Source: Donghicola mangrovi (GTDB taxonomy: Bacteria; Pseudomonadota; Alphaproteobacteria; Rhodobacterales; Rhodobacteraceae). From it: a DNA stretch of 64,000 nt. A model generated the notes under the pieces. The model did no database searches. It saw only the letters and a program-made list of their open reading frames with translations, and was not told the origin of the DNA. Of this stretch, positions 46,029 to 54,606 are shown one piece after another. Position 1 is the first letter of the stretch. Every line of letters starts with the position of its first letter. The stretch is taken from the NCBI RefSeq assembly GCF_013377535.1, contig NZ_JABCJE010000001.1:434001-498000 (forward strand), written 5' to 3'. Both the position numbers and the translations under genes were made by a program.

Positions 46029-46655
46029 ATGATGGCAGGCGGGCAGCGCAACACCTACTCGGTCATCGTCGCTTGGGCCAAAATCATTTTGCCCGTGGTG
46101 GCGCTGGGACTTCTGTCGACCGTCTTTCTGTTCTCGCGCCAGATCGACCCCGAAGCCGCAATTCCCTTTGCCGAAGTGGACCTCGAGGCGCGCCTTCGCG
46201 AGCAGCGCCTGAGCAATCCGAACTACGCCTCGACCACCGAAGACGGCTCTGCCCTGACCATCGTGGCAGAATCAGCCAGCCCTATGGTGGGCGGCGATGG
46301 CGGTACGGCGACCAATATTGTGGCACGTCTGTCGCGCACGGACGGAACGGTCATCGACCTGACCTCTGATTCGGGAACGATTCGCGGATCAGAGAGCCTG
46401 ACCCTGACCGGCAATGTGCAGATCGACACCTCGGACGGGTACAATATCCGCTCCGAAGAGATGACATCGGCAATGAACCGCACAGATATCACTAGCCCCG
46501 GTCCGGTAACGGGCACTGGGCCCTTCGGCGATTTGCAAGCCGGACGGATGCACCTTACGGTGCCCGAAAATCAGGATGGAATCCTTGCGGTTTTCGAAGG
46601 TGGGGTTCGCCTGATATATAATGGCACATCCCAAGGTTCAGAGGAGCAAAAATAA
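46029..46655 (+). CDS. lptC: LPS export protein LptC
   Basis: 208 residues: one N-terminal membrane anchor (about 15-36, AKIILPVVALGLLSTVFLF) and a periplasmic beta-jellyroll typical of LptC. It includes NIVARLSRTDGTVIDLTSDSGT, SLTLTGNVQIDTSDGYNIRS and TGPFGDLQAGRMHL. It passes LPS from the LptB2FG ABC transporter to LptA. The stop overlaps the lptA start by one base (TAATG). Sequence is poorly conserved in this family, so context with lptA and lptB is important. Confidence 0.92.
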   Translation: MMAGGQRNTYSVIVAWAKIILPVVALGLLSTVFLFSRQIDPEAAIPFAEVDLEARLREQRLSNPNYASTTEDGSALTIVAESASPMVGGDGGTATNIVARLSRTDGTVIDLTSDSGTIRGSESLTLTGNVQIDTSDGYNIRSEEMTSAMNRTDITSPGPVTGTGPFGDLQAGRMHLTVPENQDGILAVFEGGVRLIYNGTSQGSEEQK

Positions 46656-47158
46656 TGTTTCGCAAGGTAATTGCCCTGTGTGTGATGCTGCCTCTGCCCG
46701 CATTCGCCCAAGGAATGCAGACCGCGTTCGGCGCATCCGACCAGAACACCGACGCCCCGATCGAGGTTGTCGCAGATTCGCTCGAGGTGAATGACACCGC
46801 GAACACAGCGGTTTTCGTCGGCAACGTCGAGATTGTGCAGGACAAAATGCGCATGACCGCACCCCGCGTCGAGGTCACCTACCGCGAGGATGACGCCAGC
46901 ACCCCCGAGATCGAGGAAGGCATCGCCAAAGTCTATGCGACCGGCGGCGTGACCATGACCTCTGGCGGCGATGCGGCCGAGGGCGAAACTGCCGAATATA
47001 ACGTGGACAGCGACTATGTGCTGCTCAGCGGGAATGTCCTGCTGACCCAAGGGCGCAACGTCCTGTCGGGCAACGAGGCCAAGATCAATCTGGCGGACAA
47101 CACCGCGCAGATGACCGGCCGCGTTCGCACCATCATCAATCCGGGCTCCAAGAAATGA
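46655..47158 (+). CDS. lptA: LPS transport periplasmic protein LptA
   Basis: 167 residues: signal peptide ending at LPAFAQ, then a single OstA-type beta-jellyroll (IEVVADSLEVNDTANTAVFV, GNVEIVQDKMRMTAPRVEV, YATGGVTMTSGGD, VLLSGNVLLTQGRNVLSGN). It forms the filament bridging LptC to the LptD outer-membrane complex. Start overlaps the lptC stop, end overlaps lptB by four bases (ATGA). Confidence 0.95.
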   Translation: MFRKVIALCVMLPLPAFAQGMQTAFGASDQNTDAPIEVVADSLEVNDTANTAVFVGNVEIVQDKMRMTAPRVEVTYREDDASTPEIEEGIAKVYATGGVTMTSGGDAAEGETAEYNVDSDYVLLSGNVLLTQGRNVLSGNEAKINLADNTAQMTGRVRTIINPGSKK

Positions 47159-47916
47159 CGCCCCAACCCGAACTGACCGTGGCCCAAGGCTCTGCCGGCC
47201 TGCAAATCCGCAACCTACGCAAAAGCTACAAAAAGCGCGTGGTGATCCGTGACGTGAGCATGGACCTGCACCGCGGCGAGGTTGTGGCCCTGCTGGGTCC
47301 GAACGGTTCGGGGAAAACCACCAGCTTCTATGCCATCGCGGGCCTTGTCTCCCCCGAGGGTGGCCGCGTGACCATCGACGGGAACGAAGTGACCCGCCTG
47401 CCCATGTATCGCCGCGCCAAACTGGGCATCGGCTACTTGCCGCAGGAAATGTCGATCTTTCGCGGCCTGAGTGTCGAGGACAACATCGCCGCGATTCTGG
47501 AAATCTCGGAGGCTGATCCCCACACCCGCCGAGAACGACTCGAAGAGCTGCTGAGCGACTTTTCCATCGAACATCTGCGCCGCGCCCCTGCACTGGCCCT
47601 GTCAGGCGGGGAACGCCGCCGTGTGGAAATCGCACGCTGTCTGGCGGCCAACCCCAAGTATCTGTTACTCGACGAACCGTTTGCGGGCGTTGACCCGATT
47701 TCGGTCGGGGATATCCGTCATCTGGTGCACGACCTGAAAAAACGCGGCATCGGCGTGCTGATTACGGACCACAACGTCCGTGAAACGCTGGAAATCGTTG
47801 ATCGCGCGTACATTCTTCATGATGGGCGCGTTCTGATGTCCGGCACCCCCGACCAGGTCGTCAAAGACGAAAATGTTCGCCGCGTTTACCTGGGCCGCGA
47901 TTTCCGCATCAGCTAG
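47155..47916 (+). CDS. lptB: LPS export ABC transporter ATPase LptB
   Basis: 253 residues. Walker A GPNGSGKT, Q-loop YLPQEMSIFRGLSVEDNI, ABC signature LSGGERRR, Walker B YLLLDEPFAGVDP and switch His ITDHNVRE. The dimer powers LPS extraction with LptF and LptG, which are not in this window. It follows lptA with a 4-base overlap. The first 15 residues (MTPQPELTVAQ) are an extension relative to E. coli LptB. Confidence 0.97.
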   Translation: MTPQPELTVAQGSAGLQIRNLRKSYKKRVVIRDVSMDLHRGEVVALLGPNGSGKTTSFYAIAGLVSPEGGRVTIDGNEVTRLPMYRRAKLGIGYLPQEMSIFRGLSVEDNIAAILEISEADPHTRRERLEELLSDFSIEHLRRAPALALSGGERRRVEIARCLAANPKYLLLDEPFAGVDPISVGDIRHLVHDLKKRGIGVLITDHNVRETLEIVDRAYILHDGRVLMSGTPDQVVKDENVRRVYLGRDFRIS

Positions 47917-47952
47917 GCTTCGCCAATTCAAAAAATCTTTTGCTAGAAACGA

Positions 47953-48112
47953 TTGACAGCCCCCCTCGGACTGTCACCAAATGGTCATATGAGCCAGACC
48001 TGTCGCCATATTAGGTCAATCCACAATAGCCTACCCGAGCACTCGGGACAGGGATGGGTCGCTCAATATCCCCACGCAACTGTACGGACCATGCACCCCG
48101 CCCGGGGGGTCC
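47953..48112 (+). promoter_or_regulatory. hpf upstream region: -35-like element and leader hairpins
   Basis: A perfect TTGACA (47953-47958) is followed by GCCCCCCTCGG, shared with the tRNA-Leu promoter; a convincing -10 is not visible. TGACAG/CTGTCA form an inverted pair (47954-47959, 47971-47976). Downstream are a palindrome CCCGAGCACTCGGG (48034-48047) and a GGACC..CCCC..GGGG..GGTCC stem (48088-48112) close to the hpf start. Growth-phase control of hpf would fit, but is not shown. Confidence 0.45.
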
Positions 48113-48138
48113 GTCCTTGCACATAGAAGGAAAAGACC

Positions 48139-48720
48139 ATGCGGTATCAAATCACCGGAAAACAGATCGACGTCGGCGAAGCGCTGTCCACTCACGTCAA
48201 AGATCGACTGGGTGAGGTACTGGACAAGTACTCGCAACGCCCGACGGATGCGCAGGTCACTTTCTCCAAGTCGGGGCACGAATTCGTCTGCGAATGCACC
48301 GTGCACCTTTCGACTGGGTTGAATGCTGCCGCCCGAGCCCATGGCACTGAAATCTACGCAACTTTCGAGGAATGTGCAGAGAAGATGGACAAACAGCTGC
48401 GCCGCTACAAGCGCCGCCTGAAGGACCATCACAAGGATAGAACAAGCCCTGTTGAAACTTTCGAGGCTTCCTCGTATATCCTCGCCGCAGATACGCAGGA
48501 CGATGAGGCCGCCGAGCCTGAATCCCTGCAGCCCATTATCGTCGCCGAGATGGAGACGAAAGTTCCCTCGCTCTCGGTCGGCGAGGCGGTAATGCAGATG
48601 GAACTGGCTGGCTCTCAGATGCTGGTCTTCCGTAACGAGAAACACGGTGGCGTAAACGTTGTACATCGCCGGGATGACGGGAATATCGGCTGGATCGATC
48701 CCCGCAGCACCGGTCAATAA
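48139..48720 (+). CDS. hpf: Long-form ribosome hibernation promoting factor
   Basis: 193 residues. N-terminal S30AE domain (about 1-105: MRYQITGKQIDVGEALSTHV, QLRRYKRRLKDHH) binds the 30S subunit. After an acidic linker comes the C-terminal dimerisation domain (about 130-190: SVGEAVMQMELAGSQMLVFR, GGVNVVHRRDDGNIGWIDP) found only in long HPFs, which makes 100S ribosome dimers directly. AGAAGGAAAAG precedes the ATG. rpoN, often located between lptB and hpf in other proteobacteria, is absent here. Confidence 0.96.
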   Translation: MRYQITGKQIDVGEALSTHVKDRLGEVLDKYSQRPTDAQVTFSKSGHEFVCECTVHLSTGLNAAARAHGTEIYATFEECAEKMDKQLRRYKRRLKDHHKDRTSPVETFEASSYILAADTQDDEAAEPESLQPIIVAEMETKVPSLSVGEAVMQMELAGSQMLVFRNEKHGGVNVVHRRDDGNIGWIDPRSTGQ

Positions 48721-48751
48721 CGCACCGCAGCCTTAGGCAAAAGCGAACCCA

Positions 48752-49216
48752 ATGCAGATTTCTGATATCCTCTCGCCGCAAGCGGTTAAGACCATTGTTG
48801 GCAGTTCGAGTAAGAAGCGTTTGTTCCAGGATATCGGCGATCTGGCCGAAGCCGCATTGGGCATCCCCAGCGCCCGCGCCGTCGAGGCGCTGGTGGAACG
48901 CGAAAGTCTGGGACCAACCGGTGTGGGACATGGCGTTGCCCTGCCCCACGCCCGCCTGTCAGAGATCGAGCGTGTTCAGGGCATTTTCCTGCGCCTCGAT
49001 AGGCCGGTCGAATTCGGGTCGGTCGATCGCAAGCCCGTTGATCTGGTTTTCGCCCTGTTCGCCCCCGAGGACGCAGGCGTCGAACACCTGAAAGCGCTGG
49101 CAGTCGTGTCCCGCACCCTGAAGGATCAAGCGGTCCGCACCAAGCTGCGCGCCAACAGTGACGCGCTGACCCTGCATGCTGTTCTGACCGAAGATCAGAC
49201 CACTCAGGCGGCCTGA
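48752..49216 (+). CDS. ptsN: PTS IIA-like nitrogen-regulatory protein PtsN
   Basis: 154 residues, EIIA-Ntr type. Phospho-acceptor His66 lies in GVGHGVALPHARL, the family signature, with PVDLVFALFAPEDAGVEHLK following. It receives phosphate from EI-Ntr via NPr and regulates potassium, nitrogen and carbon functions. Neither ptsP nor ptsO is in the window. Its last 13 bases overlap the convergent sulfotransferase gene. Confidence 0.95.
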   Translation: MQISDILSPQAVKTIVGSSSKKRLFQDIGDLAEAALGIPSARAVEALVERESLGPTGVGHGVALPHARLSEIERVQGIFLRLDRPVEFGSVDRKPVDLVFALFAPEDAGVEHLKALAVVSRTLKDQAVRTKLRANSDALTLHAVLTEDQTTQAA

Positions 49217-50646
49217 TACCGTTTCTTCCAGGGGCCATAGCCCAACATCATATAGTCGCGCGTGTAAGCTTCCTTGCACGCGTTTTCTATGTCCGCGTCA
49301 TAGATGTCGGCCAGCGACACGGGGCATTCGGGTTCATAGATCGCTGGCACGGCGGGCGCCTTGCGCCCCAACTGGTCGCACAACTGCCCAAGGCCCATTT
49401 CCAACTGCTCTTCGCGAATGATTAGGTCGGGCAGATTGAACTCCGCAAACCCTTGGATCATCTGGCTCTGCGACGCCCAACCGGGATCGACACGAACGCT
49501 GGTCTGCCCCGCCAGATTGCCCTTGAGCCATTCCAGGAACGCCAGAAACGCCGCCCGGTGGGACGCCACGTCATAGGATTCTCCCGGTCCGTTTTTCGGC
49601 AGGGGCAGCTTATAGCGCTTGCGCAAAACCTCTCGGATTTCGCCGAATGAACCTGGGCCGCTGGACAGAATGCGTTCACAGAACACGCGGTGGGCTCGGG
49701 TCAGCGGGTGCGTCACCACGGTAAAGGCACGGTGCCCACGGTTCACACGCTTCCATTTGCGCAGGGGTTTCTGGGTAAAATCGCGCTGTAACGCATCGGC
49801 GCCCACGCCATCCAACGCACCCAGCCATCCGCAAATCGCATCCTCGACCCCCGCGCGCAGAGGTAGGTACATAACGGGCGCCTCAGCCGCCGCGATGTAG
49901 TTAGGGACCATCGCATTCCTGCGCGGCTCAAAATTCGGGGTGCGGGTCAGGTCAAAGCGATCCAGACGAGCCAGCGCCCCTTCCATCTCTTCGAAATTGG
50001 CGACCTTTTCGGACAGAGGCTCGGGGTTCTGCTTCTTCAGCTGTTTGTCCAACTCCGGCAGGCGCGCCTCTACCCCAAGGAACGCAGCCAAGCCGTTCAT
50101 CACATCCAGATCCTGAAGATCCTCGTACGCGACATAAAACGCAGTCTGTCCCGTGGTCTGCAACGCCCGCAAAACCTGCTTTTGAAAGGCCTGCAGCGTC
50201 TCGATATGGTTGATGAATTCGTCCCCATTGAACACCGCCTGCCCGTCGCGGCGGTTTTTGGCATCGGTCAGCTTCCACTGGCCGGTGGCCTGCGCGATCT
50301 TCCACGAGACATAGCTTTCCACCGGATTGCGGGTCAGTACGATCTTGGCGCAGCGCGGATCGGCCAACAGGCCGTCGATCACGCGCGGGTCATGGTCGTG
50401 GAAATAACGGAACCCGTTCAGCCCCTCTGCTCCGCGCACGCGGTCGATCAGCACCGTCGGATCAGCCTCTCGCTGCTGCTGCGATACCCCCAGAACGTTA
50501 TCCACGTTGGGATATCCGATGAAGAACGGGTTGAATGCCTCACCGTGGCAGGTCACGCCATCCAGCGCATTCAGGTTTGCCTCGAGAAAGTTGCTGCCTG
50601 TCCGCATTTCGGCAAGCACAACAAACAGATCGAATTTAGACGGCAT
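49204..50646 (-). CDS. Two-domain PAPS-dependent sulfotransferase
   Basis: 480 residues. Residues 1 to about 200 match Stf0/NodH-type sulfotransferases: the 5'-phosphosulfate loop AEMRTGSNFLEANLNAL (12-28) and the 3'-phosphate site KIVLTRNPVESYVSWK (101-116). From about 250 a second sulfotransferase-like unit follows, with AFTVVTHPLTRAHRVFCERI near 307, QMIQGFAEFNLPDLIIREEQ and YTRDYMMLGYG at the end. In the second unit the Arg expected in the 3'-phosphate motif is replaced (VVTHP), so it may not be catalytic. It probably sulfates the glycan made by the upstream operon genes; it starts 6 bases after the GT14 stop. Confidence 0.8.
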   Translation of the reverse strand: MPSKFDLFVVLAEMRTGSNFLEANLNALDGVTCHGEAFNPFFIGYPNVDNVLGVSQQQREADPTVLIDRVRGAEGLNGFRYFHDHDPRVIDGLLADPRCAKIVLTRNPVESYVSWKIAQATGQWKLTDAKNRRDGQAVFNGDEFINHIETLQAFQKQVLRALQTTGQTAFYVAYEDLQDLDVMNGLAAFLGVEARLPELDKQLKKQNPEPLSEKVANFEEMEGALARLDRFDLTRTPNFEPRRNAMVPNYIAAAEAPVMYLPLRAGVEDAICGWLGALDGVGADALQRDFTQKPLRKWKRVNRGHRAFTVVTHPLTRAHRVFCERILSSGPGSFGEIREVLRKRYKLPLPKNGPGESYDVASHRAAFLAFLEWLKGNLAGQTSVRVDPGWASQSQMIQGFAEFNLPDLIIREEQLEMGLGQLCDQLGRKAPAVPAIYEPECPVSLADIYDADIENACKEAYTRDYMMLGYGPWKKRYQAA

Positions 50647-50652
50647 CAGAAA

Positions 50653-52353
50653 TTACTTCACCAAATAGGGTTTACGCGGTTTGCGCGGCTTCTCCCGCTC
50701 TTCGAGTGTGTTCGGAAAATCGCCGGTAAGATAGGGGTGCATCCCCTGATTTTTCAAATTCTGCAGGAATTGAGCAAAGCCCGTCAGGTTCACCATCTTG
50801 GGCGCCTCGGTCAGGCGGCGCTTATCGGTCTGGCCGATTTCTGTAATGATGGCTTGCAGGGGCTCCATCGGGGCTTCGACAAATTCGGCAAGGCTCCAGA
50901 TATGGATGCGGGCCTTGGCATAGGGGGACCGCAGCACGTCCAAATGGCGGCTTTCACGGCGCTGCAATTCGGCCGCAGCCCGCCGGATTTCTGAGAAATC
51001 GAGGTTCGAGCGGAACAATGGCACCGCCCAAGCGCCCGTAATCACCGAAATCTGCGCGTTCGGATCTTTGGCGATGTCCCACTCGATATTCTGGATATGA
51101 TCTGCGGGGCCCACCTGAAAACACTGGCGCTCGCCGCGCGTGTTCCAGATCAGGTTGGTCAGAAAGGCGCGCGGGTTCCGGTCGCGCAGCGCGGCGCTGT
51201 CGGTGAGCGCGCCATTAATCACCTCGACCTCACCCTCGTAATGCACGCGATCTGGGGCAAAAAGATGCCCGTGGACCCGCGCACCCGACAAACGGGCGAG
51301 CCAACTTTCGAAATCCTCGAACAGTTCAGCGAACCCTTCGAACACCGAATATTCCGAGGCCGTAAAGCCGTTTTCCCAGTCAGGGTTGGGATAGCGGCTC
51401 TGCATATAGAGGCCGCGACGACCTTGGGTCCGGCGCTCGACCGCCTTGGCAAAGATGCGGTCGATCTTGCCAGGGTTCGGCTCGGTCCGGTTCATCGCGT
51501 CTTGCTGCGGGGTCAGAAACGCGTTGTAGAGCCGGTCCGCAAAGGGCCAGATTTTCCGCGCGACAAAGCAGTCCGACCGCCGCAGCAACTGCAGGTGATC
51601 GTCGTAAAAGATGTGCGGTTTCCCTTGGAAGTCGAATTTCGACAGGGTCAGGGAGCGGCTCTGGATATCCCGCGAATACAGGCGCACCAGCGTTTGGAAG
51701 TAGGACTCGTCAGGAATCCACACTTGCCGGAAGAAGCGTTCGTAAATCCCGCGGCGCGGGTCCTGCAAAATGGCGGTCAGGGTCTGGCGCGTCAGGCACC
51801 ACCACTGACTGCCCATATGCGGGATCAACCCGTCGGGCATTTCGCGCTGTAACCGCAGGCGGCGCTGCACATCGACGGCCAAGTCGAACAGGCGGCGATG
51901 TTTCTTCCACGCAAATGGGAAGCGCAGGGTAAACCGCTCATGATCGAGCCCGCCGATGGTCCAAGGCACATCCGCCAGCGTCGCCGATTCGATGAAATCT
52001 GTGTTCGGGCGATCGGCCAAGTACTGCACCAACTCCTCGACTGGACGCAGAGGCAGACAGGATCCCGACGCCAGATAGACATGACGCACACCAGCGAAAT
52101 CGCGCAGCATCACTTCGGCGGCGGATTGAGAAGCAGCGACCAGACCCCATGTCCCCCACTCGCATTTATGGCGGGTGCTGAAGCGAATGTTGGACAGGTC
52201 GGACAGGCCCTTGATCAGCATGTCATAGCGGGACTTCGACATCCGCGCGTCCGCATGGATCACGACCGGCACACCATGAACGGCCCAGTGGCGGGCCACT
52301 TGTTCGACCCGATCCAAGGCGTTGTGCACCAGCAAAATCACCCCCAGCGTCAT
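50653..52353 (-). CDS. GT14-type beta-1,6-N-acetylglucosaminyltransferase-like protein with extra C-terminal domain
   Basis: 566 residues. The N-terminal 300 or so follow the core-2/I-branching (GT14) pattern: LGVILLVHNALDRVEQVA, VVIHADARMSKSRYD, HVYLASGSCLPLRP, and HMGSQWWCLTRQTL with a later WIPDESYFQTL. Residues from about 330 to 566 are an additional domain (HGHLFAPDRVHYEGEVE, FLTNLIWNTRGERQCFQVGP). It resembles a domain of unknown function seen on marine Rhodobacterales GT14 proteins (DUF5927/5928 type, from memory). The start overlaps the stop of the preceding GT2-like gene by 4 bases. Donor and acceptor sugars are unknown. Confidence 0.78.
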   Translation of the reverse strand: MTLGVILLVHNALDRVEQVARHWAVHGVPVVIHADARMSKSRYDMLIKGLSDLSNIRFSTRHKCEWGTWGLVAASQSAAEVMLRDFAGVRHVYLASGSCLPLRPVEELVQYLADRPNTDFIESATLADVPWTIGGLDHERFTLRFPFAWKKHRRLFDLAVDVQRRLRLQREMPDGLIPHMGSQWWCLTRQTLTAILQDPRRGIYERFFRQVWIPDESYFQTLVRLYSRDIQSRSLTLSKFDFQGKPHIFYDDHLQLLRRSDCFVARKIWPFADRLYNAFLTPQQDAMNRTEPNPGKIDRIFAKAVERRTQGRRGLYMQSRYPNPDWENGFTASEYSVFEGFAELFEDFESWLARLSGARVHGHLFAPDRVHYEGEVEVINGALTDSAALRDRNPRAFLTNLIWNTRGERQCFQVGPADHIQNIEWDIAKDPNAQISVITGAWAVPLFRSNLDFSEIRRAAAELQRRESRHLDVLRSPYAKARIHIWSLAEFVEAPMEPLQAIITEIGQTDKRRLTEAPKMVNLTGFAQFLQNLKNQGMHPYLTGDFPNTLEEREKPRKPRKPYLVK

Positions 52354-53360
52354 GCCCAGTTCCCCTTGGACATGAGGCCCAGAATCTCGAGCTGGCGCCA
52401 GTTGATGTATTTCTCGGACCAAGTGCACCACAGATCGGGGCTAACCTGCCCCTTTTCGGCGTACATCCTGTATTCACGGCTGGCCGCGTAATGCTGGCCG
52501 CGCTGCAGTTCCTCTTCGGCTTTGTGCGTGAAGGTGTCGAGGAATTTGGTATGCAGCAGAACGCCCGACGATTTCTCGCCGCCCCATTCATCATAAACCA
52601 GGTTCAGGCCGCGCGGCAGCAGCGAGTGGGTCGAACTGATATAGGCATACCGGTCCTCCCATTTCACCAATGGGATCTTGTTCAATGCTGGCGCATGGTC
52701 CGGCGCATCCGCAAAGAACACCCGCGCCCGCGGCCCGCCCTGAATCCAGAGGTTCCCGTATGCATGGTTGCGCTCGATCGTGTAGTTGCCGCTGTCGAAC
52801 CACATCGCGATTTCCAGCGGGTCCTGACCGGTGCGATAGGGCTGCTCGCCAATCGGGCCCTTGGGGTACATGTCCAGCAGCATCGCGCCAAAGGACTTGA
52901 TCGACGACGCATCCAGCCAGTCCGTCAGCGCACGCAGCGGGCGGGTGTCACAGAACGGGTAAACCAGAAATTCATCTGGATCGACGGTCAGGCACCAATG
53001 CCCGTTCCCGTATTTCATCAGCAGCCAGTTGATCCAGTCCATGCCAAAGCGCGACCGCTTGTAGCTGTCATTCGTGCGCCAGACCGAGCAATCCGGTTGC
53101 TCGGCCAGATAATCGGCGGATCCGTCGGTGCTGTCATTGTCCACGAAAAGGAAATGGTTGATCCCCATGTCCCTGTAGTAGCTGAGGAAGAATGGCAGGC
53201 GCTTCGCCTCGTTCCGCAGGGTGCAGAACACCAAGAGATCGGCCTCGCGGATGTAAGCGGTGCGATTGACCAAGGGCGACAGCTCACGGCTTTTGCGCAT
53301 GGCACGGTAGCGCCAGCGCTTGCGTTCCAGCCGAAGCTTGTATGATTGGATGGCGCCCAA
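52350..53360 (-). CDS. Glycosyltransferase family 2-like protein (Glyco_tranf_2_4 type)
   Basis: 336 residues. Seen are LLVFCTLRNEAKRLPFFLSY (about 42-61), the nucleotide-sugar region FLFVDNDSTDGSADYL and a DxD-like VDPDEFLVYPF metal site. The C-terminal half (AYISSTHSLLPRGLNLVYDE) agrees with the GT2 relatives that begin with a bare catalytic core. There is no membrane segment. The start appears to be TTG at 53360, five bases after GAGGGG; an ATG 20 codons downstream is the alternative. It is translationally coupled to the GT14 gene. Sugar specificity is unknown. Confidence 0.8.
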   Translation of the reverse strand: MGAIQSYKLRLERKRWRYRAMRKSRELSPLVNRTAYIREADLLVFCTLRNEAKRLPFFLSYYRDMGINHFLFVDNDSTDGSADYLAEQPDCSVWRTNDSYKRSRFGMDWINWLLMKYGNGHWCLTVDPDEFLVYPFCDTRPLRALTDWLDASSIKSFGAMLLDMYPKGPIGEQPYRTGQDPLEIAMWFDSGNYTIERNHAYGNLWIQGGPRARVFFADAPDHAPALNKIPLVKWEDRYAYISSTHSLLPRGLNLVYDEWGGEKSSGVLLHTKFLDTFTHKAEEELQRGQHYAASREYRMYAEKGQVSPDLWCTWSEKYINWRQLEILGLMSKGNWA

Positions 53361-53394
53361 TCGATCCCCTCAGTCAGCCGGCGAGCGCCGACCC

Positions 53395-54606
53395 CTAGAT
53401 CACGCGCAGCACCAACTCAAAATGTGCCTCCCATGTTGGAGGCTTCCACAACTTTGCTTCAGAACTCGGGGCATTCCTAGTGGAATGCGCATTTCTGTAA
53501 GCATTCATAACAGTCTGATACCAAAGCTTAGCATCACCCGAAGGTGCGTAAACGGGTATATTTCCTAGAAATTCTCGATAAATCGGTAGGTCGTTACATA
53601 CAATAGGCGTAATGTGACGCGCCGCTTCTGCGGGCGGCAGGCCGAACCCCTCTGCATGACTGGGGAAAAGCAGCGCAGTCGCCCCACGCAGCAGTTCCGA
53701 AATCGCGCCATCGCTAAGGCCGGAGAGTTCCCTGATCGGCGCATCCGGCCCCAATGCATCCAGGCGATCAAACACGGCCTGATTGTTCCATCCCCGCCCC
53801 CCGCAAATCAGCAGGGGCGGCGTATCGGGACCCAACTCGGCTGCCAGATTGCCCCACAAATCCAGTAACAGATCATGCCCCTTGCGCGGCTCGATGGTCC
53901 CGACCGTTACGAAGTATGGTCCCTTGGGCGACAAACCTCTGGGCAAGTCCTGAGGGGCCGGATCAGCAAAATCTATCCCCAAATGCGCAACAATACCTTC
54001 GGGCAGAGCACCCGAAAAGTTGCGCCTGACATCCTGTTCTGTCTGATAGGAATTGTAGATCAGCAGGTCGGCCTGACCACAAGCCCGCGCTAGAAATCCT
54101 GCGAAACGTTCAGGTGCGCCAGCCGCCTGATACTGGGGGAAATCCAGCGGAATGGTGTCGTGGATCAACACTGCAATGCGCGCATCAGGCACTGTGCGGA
54201 CCGCCCGCACCACGCGCGCCGTCAGATTGCTGTGCCCTGTGTTCACGTAAACGGTTCCGTGTGGCAGATGCCGGCGCAGCGCAAAACCCAGAAAAACCTT
54301 CGGCACCCGAGAAATTGCCCGCGCCCTAAGATCACTCAGAATATTTTCACTAAGATTGCCGTTCGCTGACTCATCGCGCAAAAAGGTCATGCCTTCGCGC
54401 CCCACCAGGATATATCCCAGCCGCGTCCGAATCAGCCCAAAGCAGGGCACATCGCTGTTCAGGAAAGCGCATAGATAGGCACGTTCGACCCGATCGACTC
54501 CGGTCAGAGTGCGACCTGAGCGGCTGGTCAGCCGCGTCAGGTCCAGAAGGCGTGCTGCCTTATTTGTCGTAGTGGCCCGTTTGGTGCCAGCGCCATGCAT
54601 CGCCAA
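53395..54606 (-). CDS. Glycosyltransferase family 4 protein
   Basis: 403 residues with the GT-B fold of family 4. The N-terminal acceptor domain has RLLDLTRLTSRSGRTLTGVD and AVLIHDTIPLDFPQY. The C-terminal donor domain has GPYFVTVGTIEPRKGHDLLL, LLICGGRGWNN, and the EX7E-type region FPSHAEGFGLPPAEAARH. It transfers an activated sugar, possibly mannose or glucose, to a glycan intermediate. The first 46 bases overlap the end of galE in another frame; no better internal start is present. It is followed by the GT2-like gene after 34 bases. Confidence 0.88.
   Translation of the reverse strand: MAMHGAGTKRATTTNKAARLLDLTRLTSRSGRTLTGVDRVERAYLCAFLNSDVPCFGLIRTRLGYILVGREGMTFLRDESANGNLSENILSDLRARAISRVPKVFLGFALRRHLPHGTVYVNTGHSNLTARVVRAVRTVPDARIAVLIHDTIPLDFPQYQAAGAPERFAGFLARACGQADLLIYNSYQTEQDVRRNFSGALPEGIVAHLGIDFADPAPQDLPRGLSPKGPYFVTVGTIEPRKGHDLLLDLWGNLAAELGPDTPPLLICGGRGWNNQAVFDRLDALGPDAPIRELSGLSDGAISELLRGATALLFPSHAEGFGLPPAEAARHITPIVCNDLPIYREFLGNIPVYAPSGDAKLWYQTVMNAYRNAHSTRNAPSSEAKLWKPPTWEAHFELVLRVI

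Noticed and set aside
48100-48125. Possible sigma-54 promoter upstream of hpf (GG..TTGCA)
   Set aside because: The -24 element lacks TGGCAC and spacing is poor.
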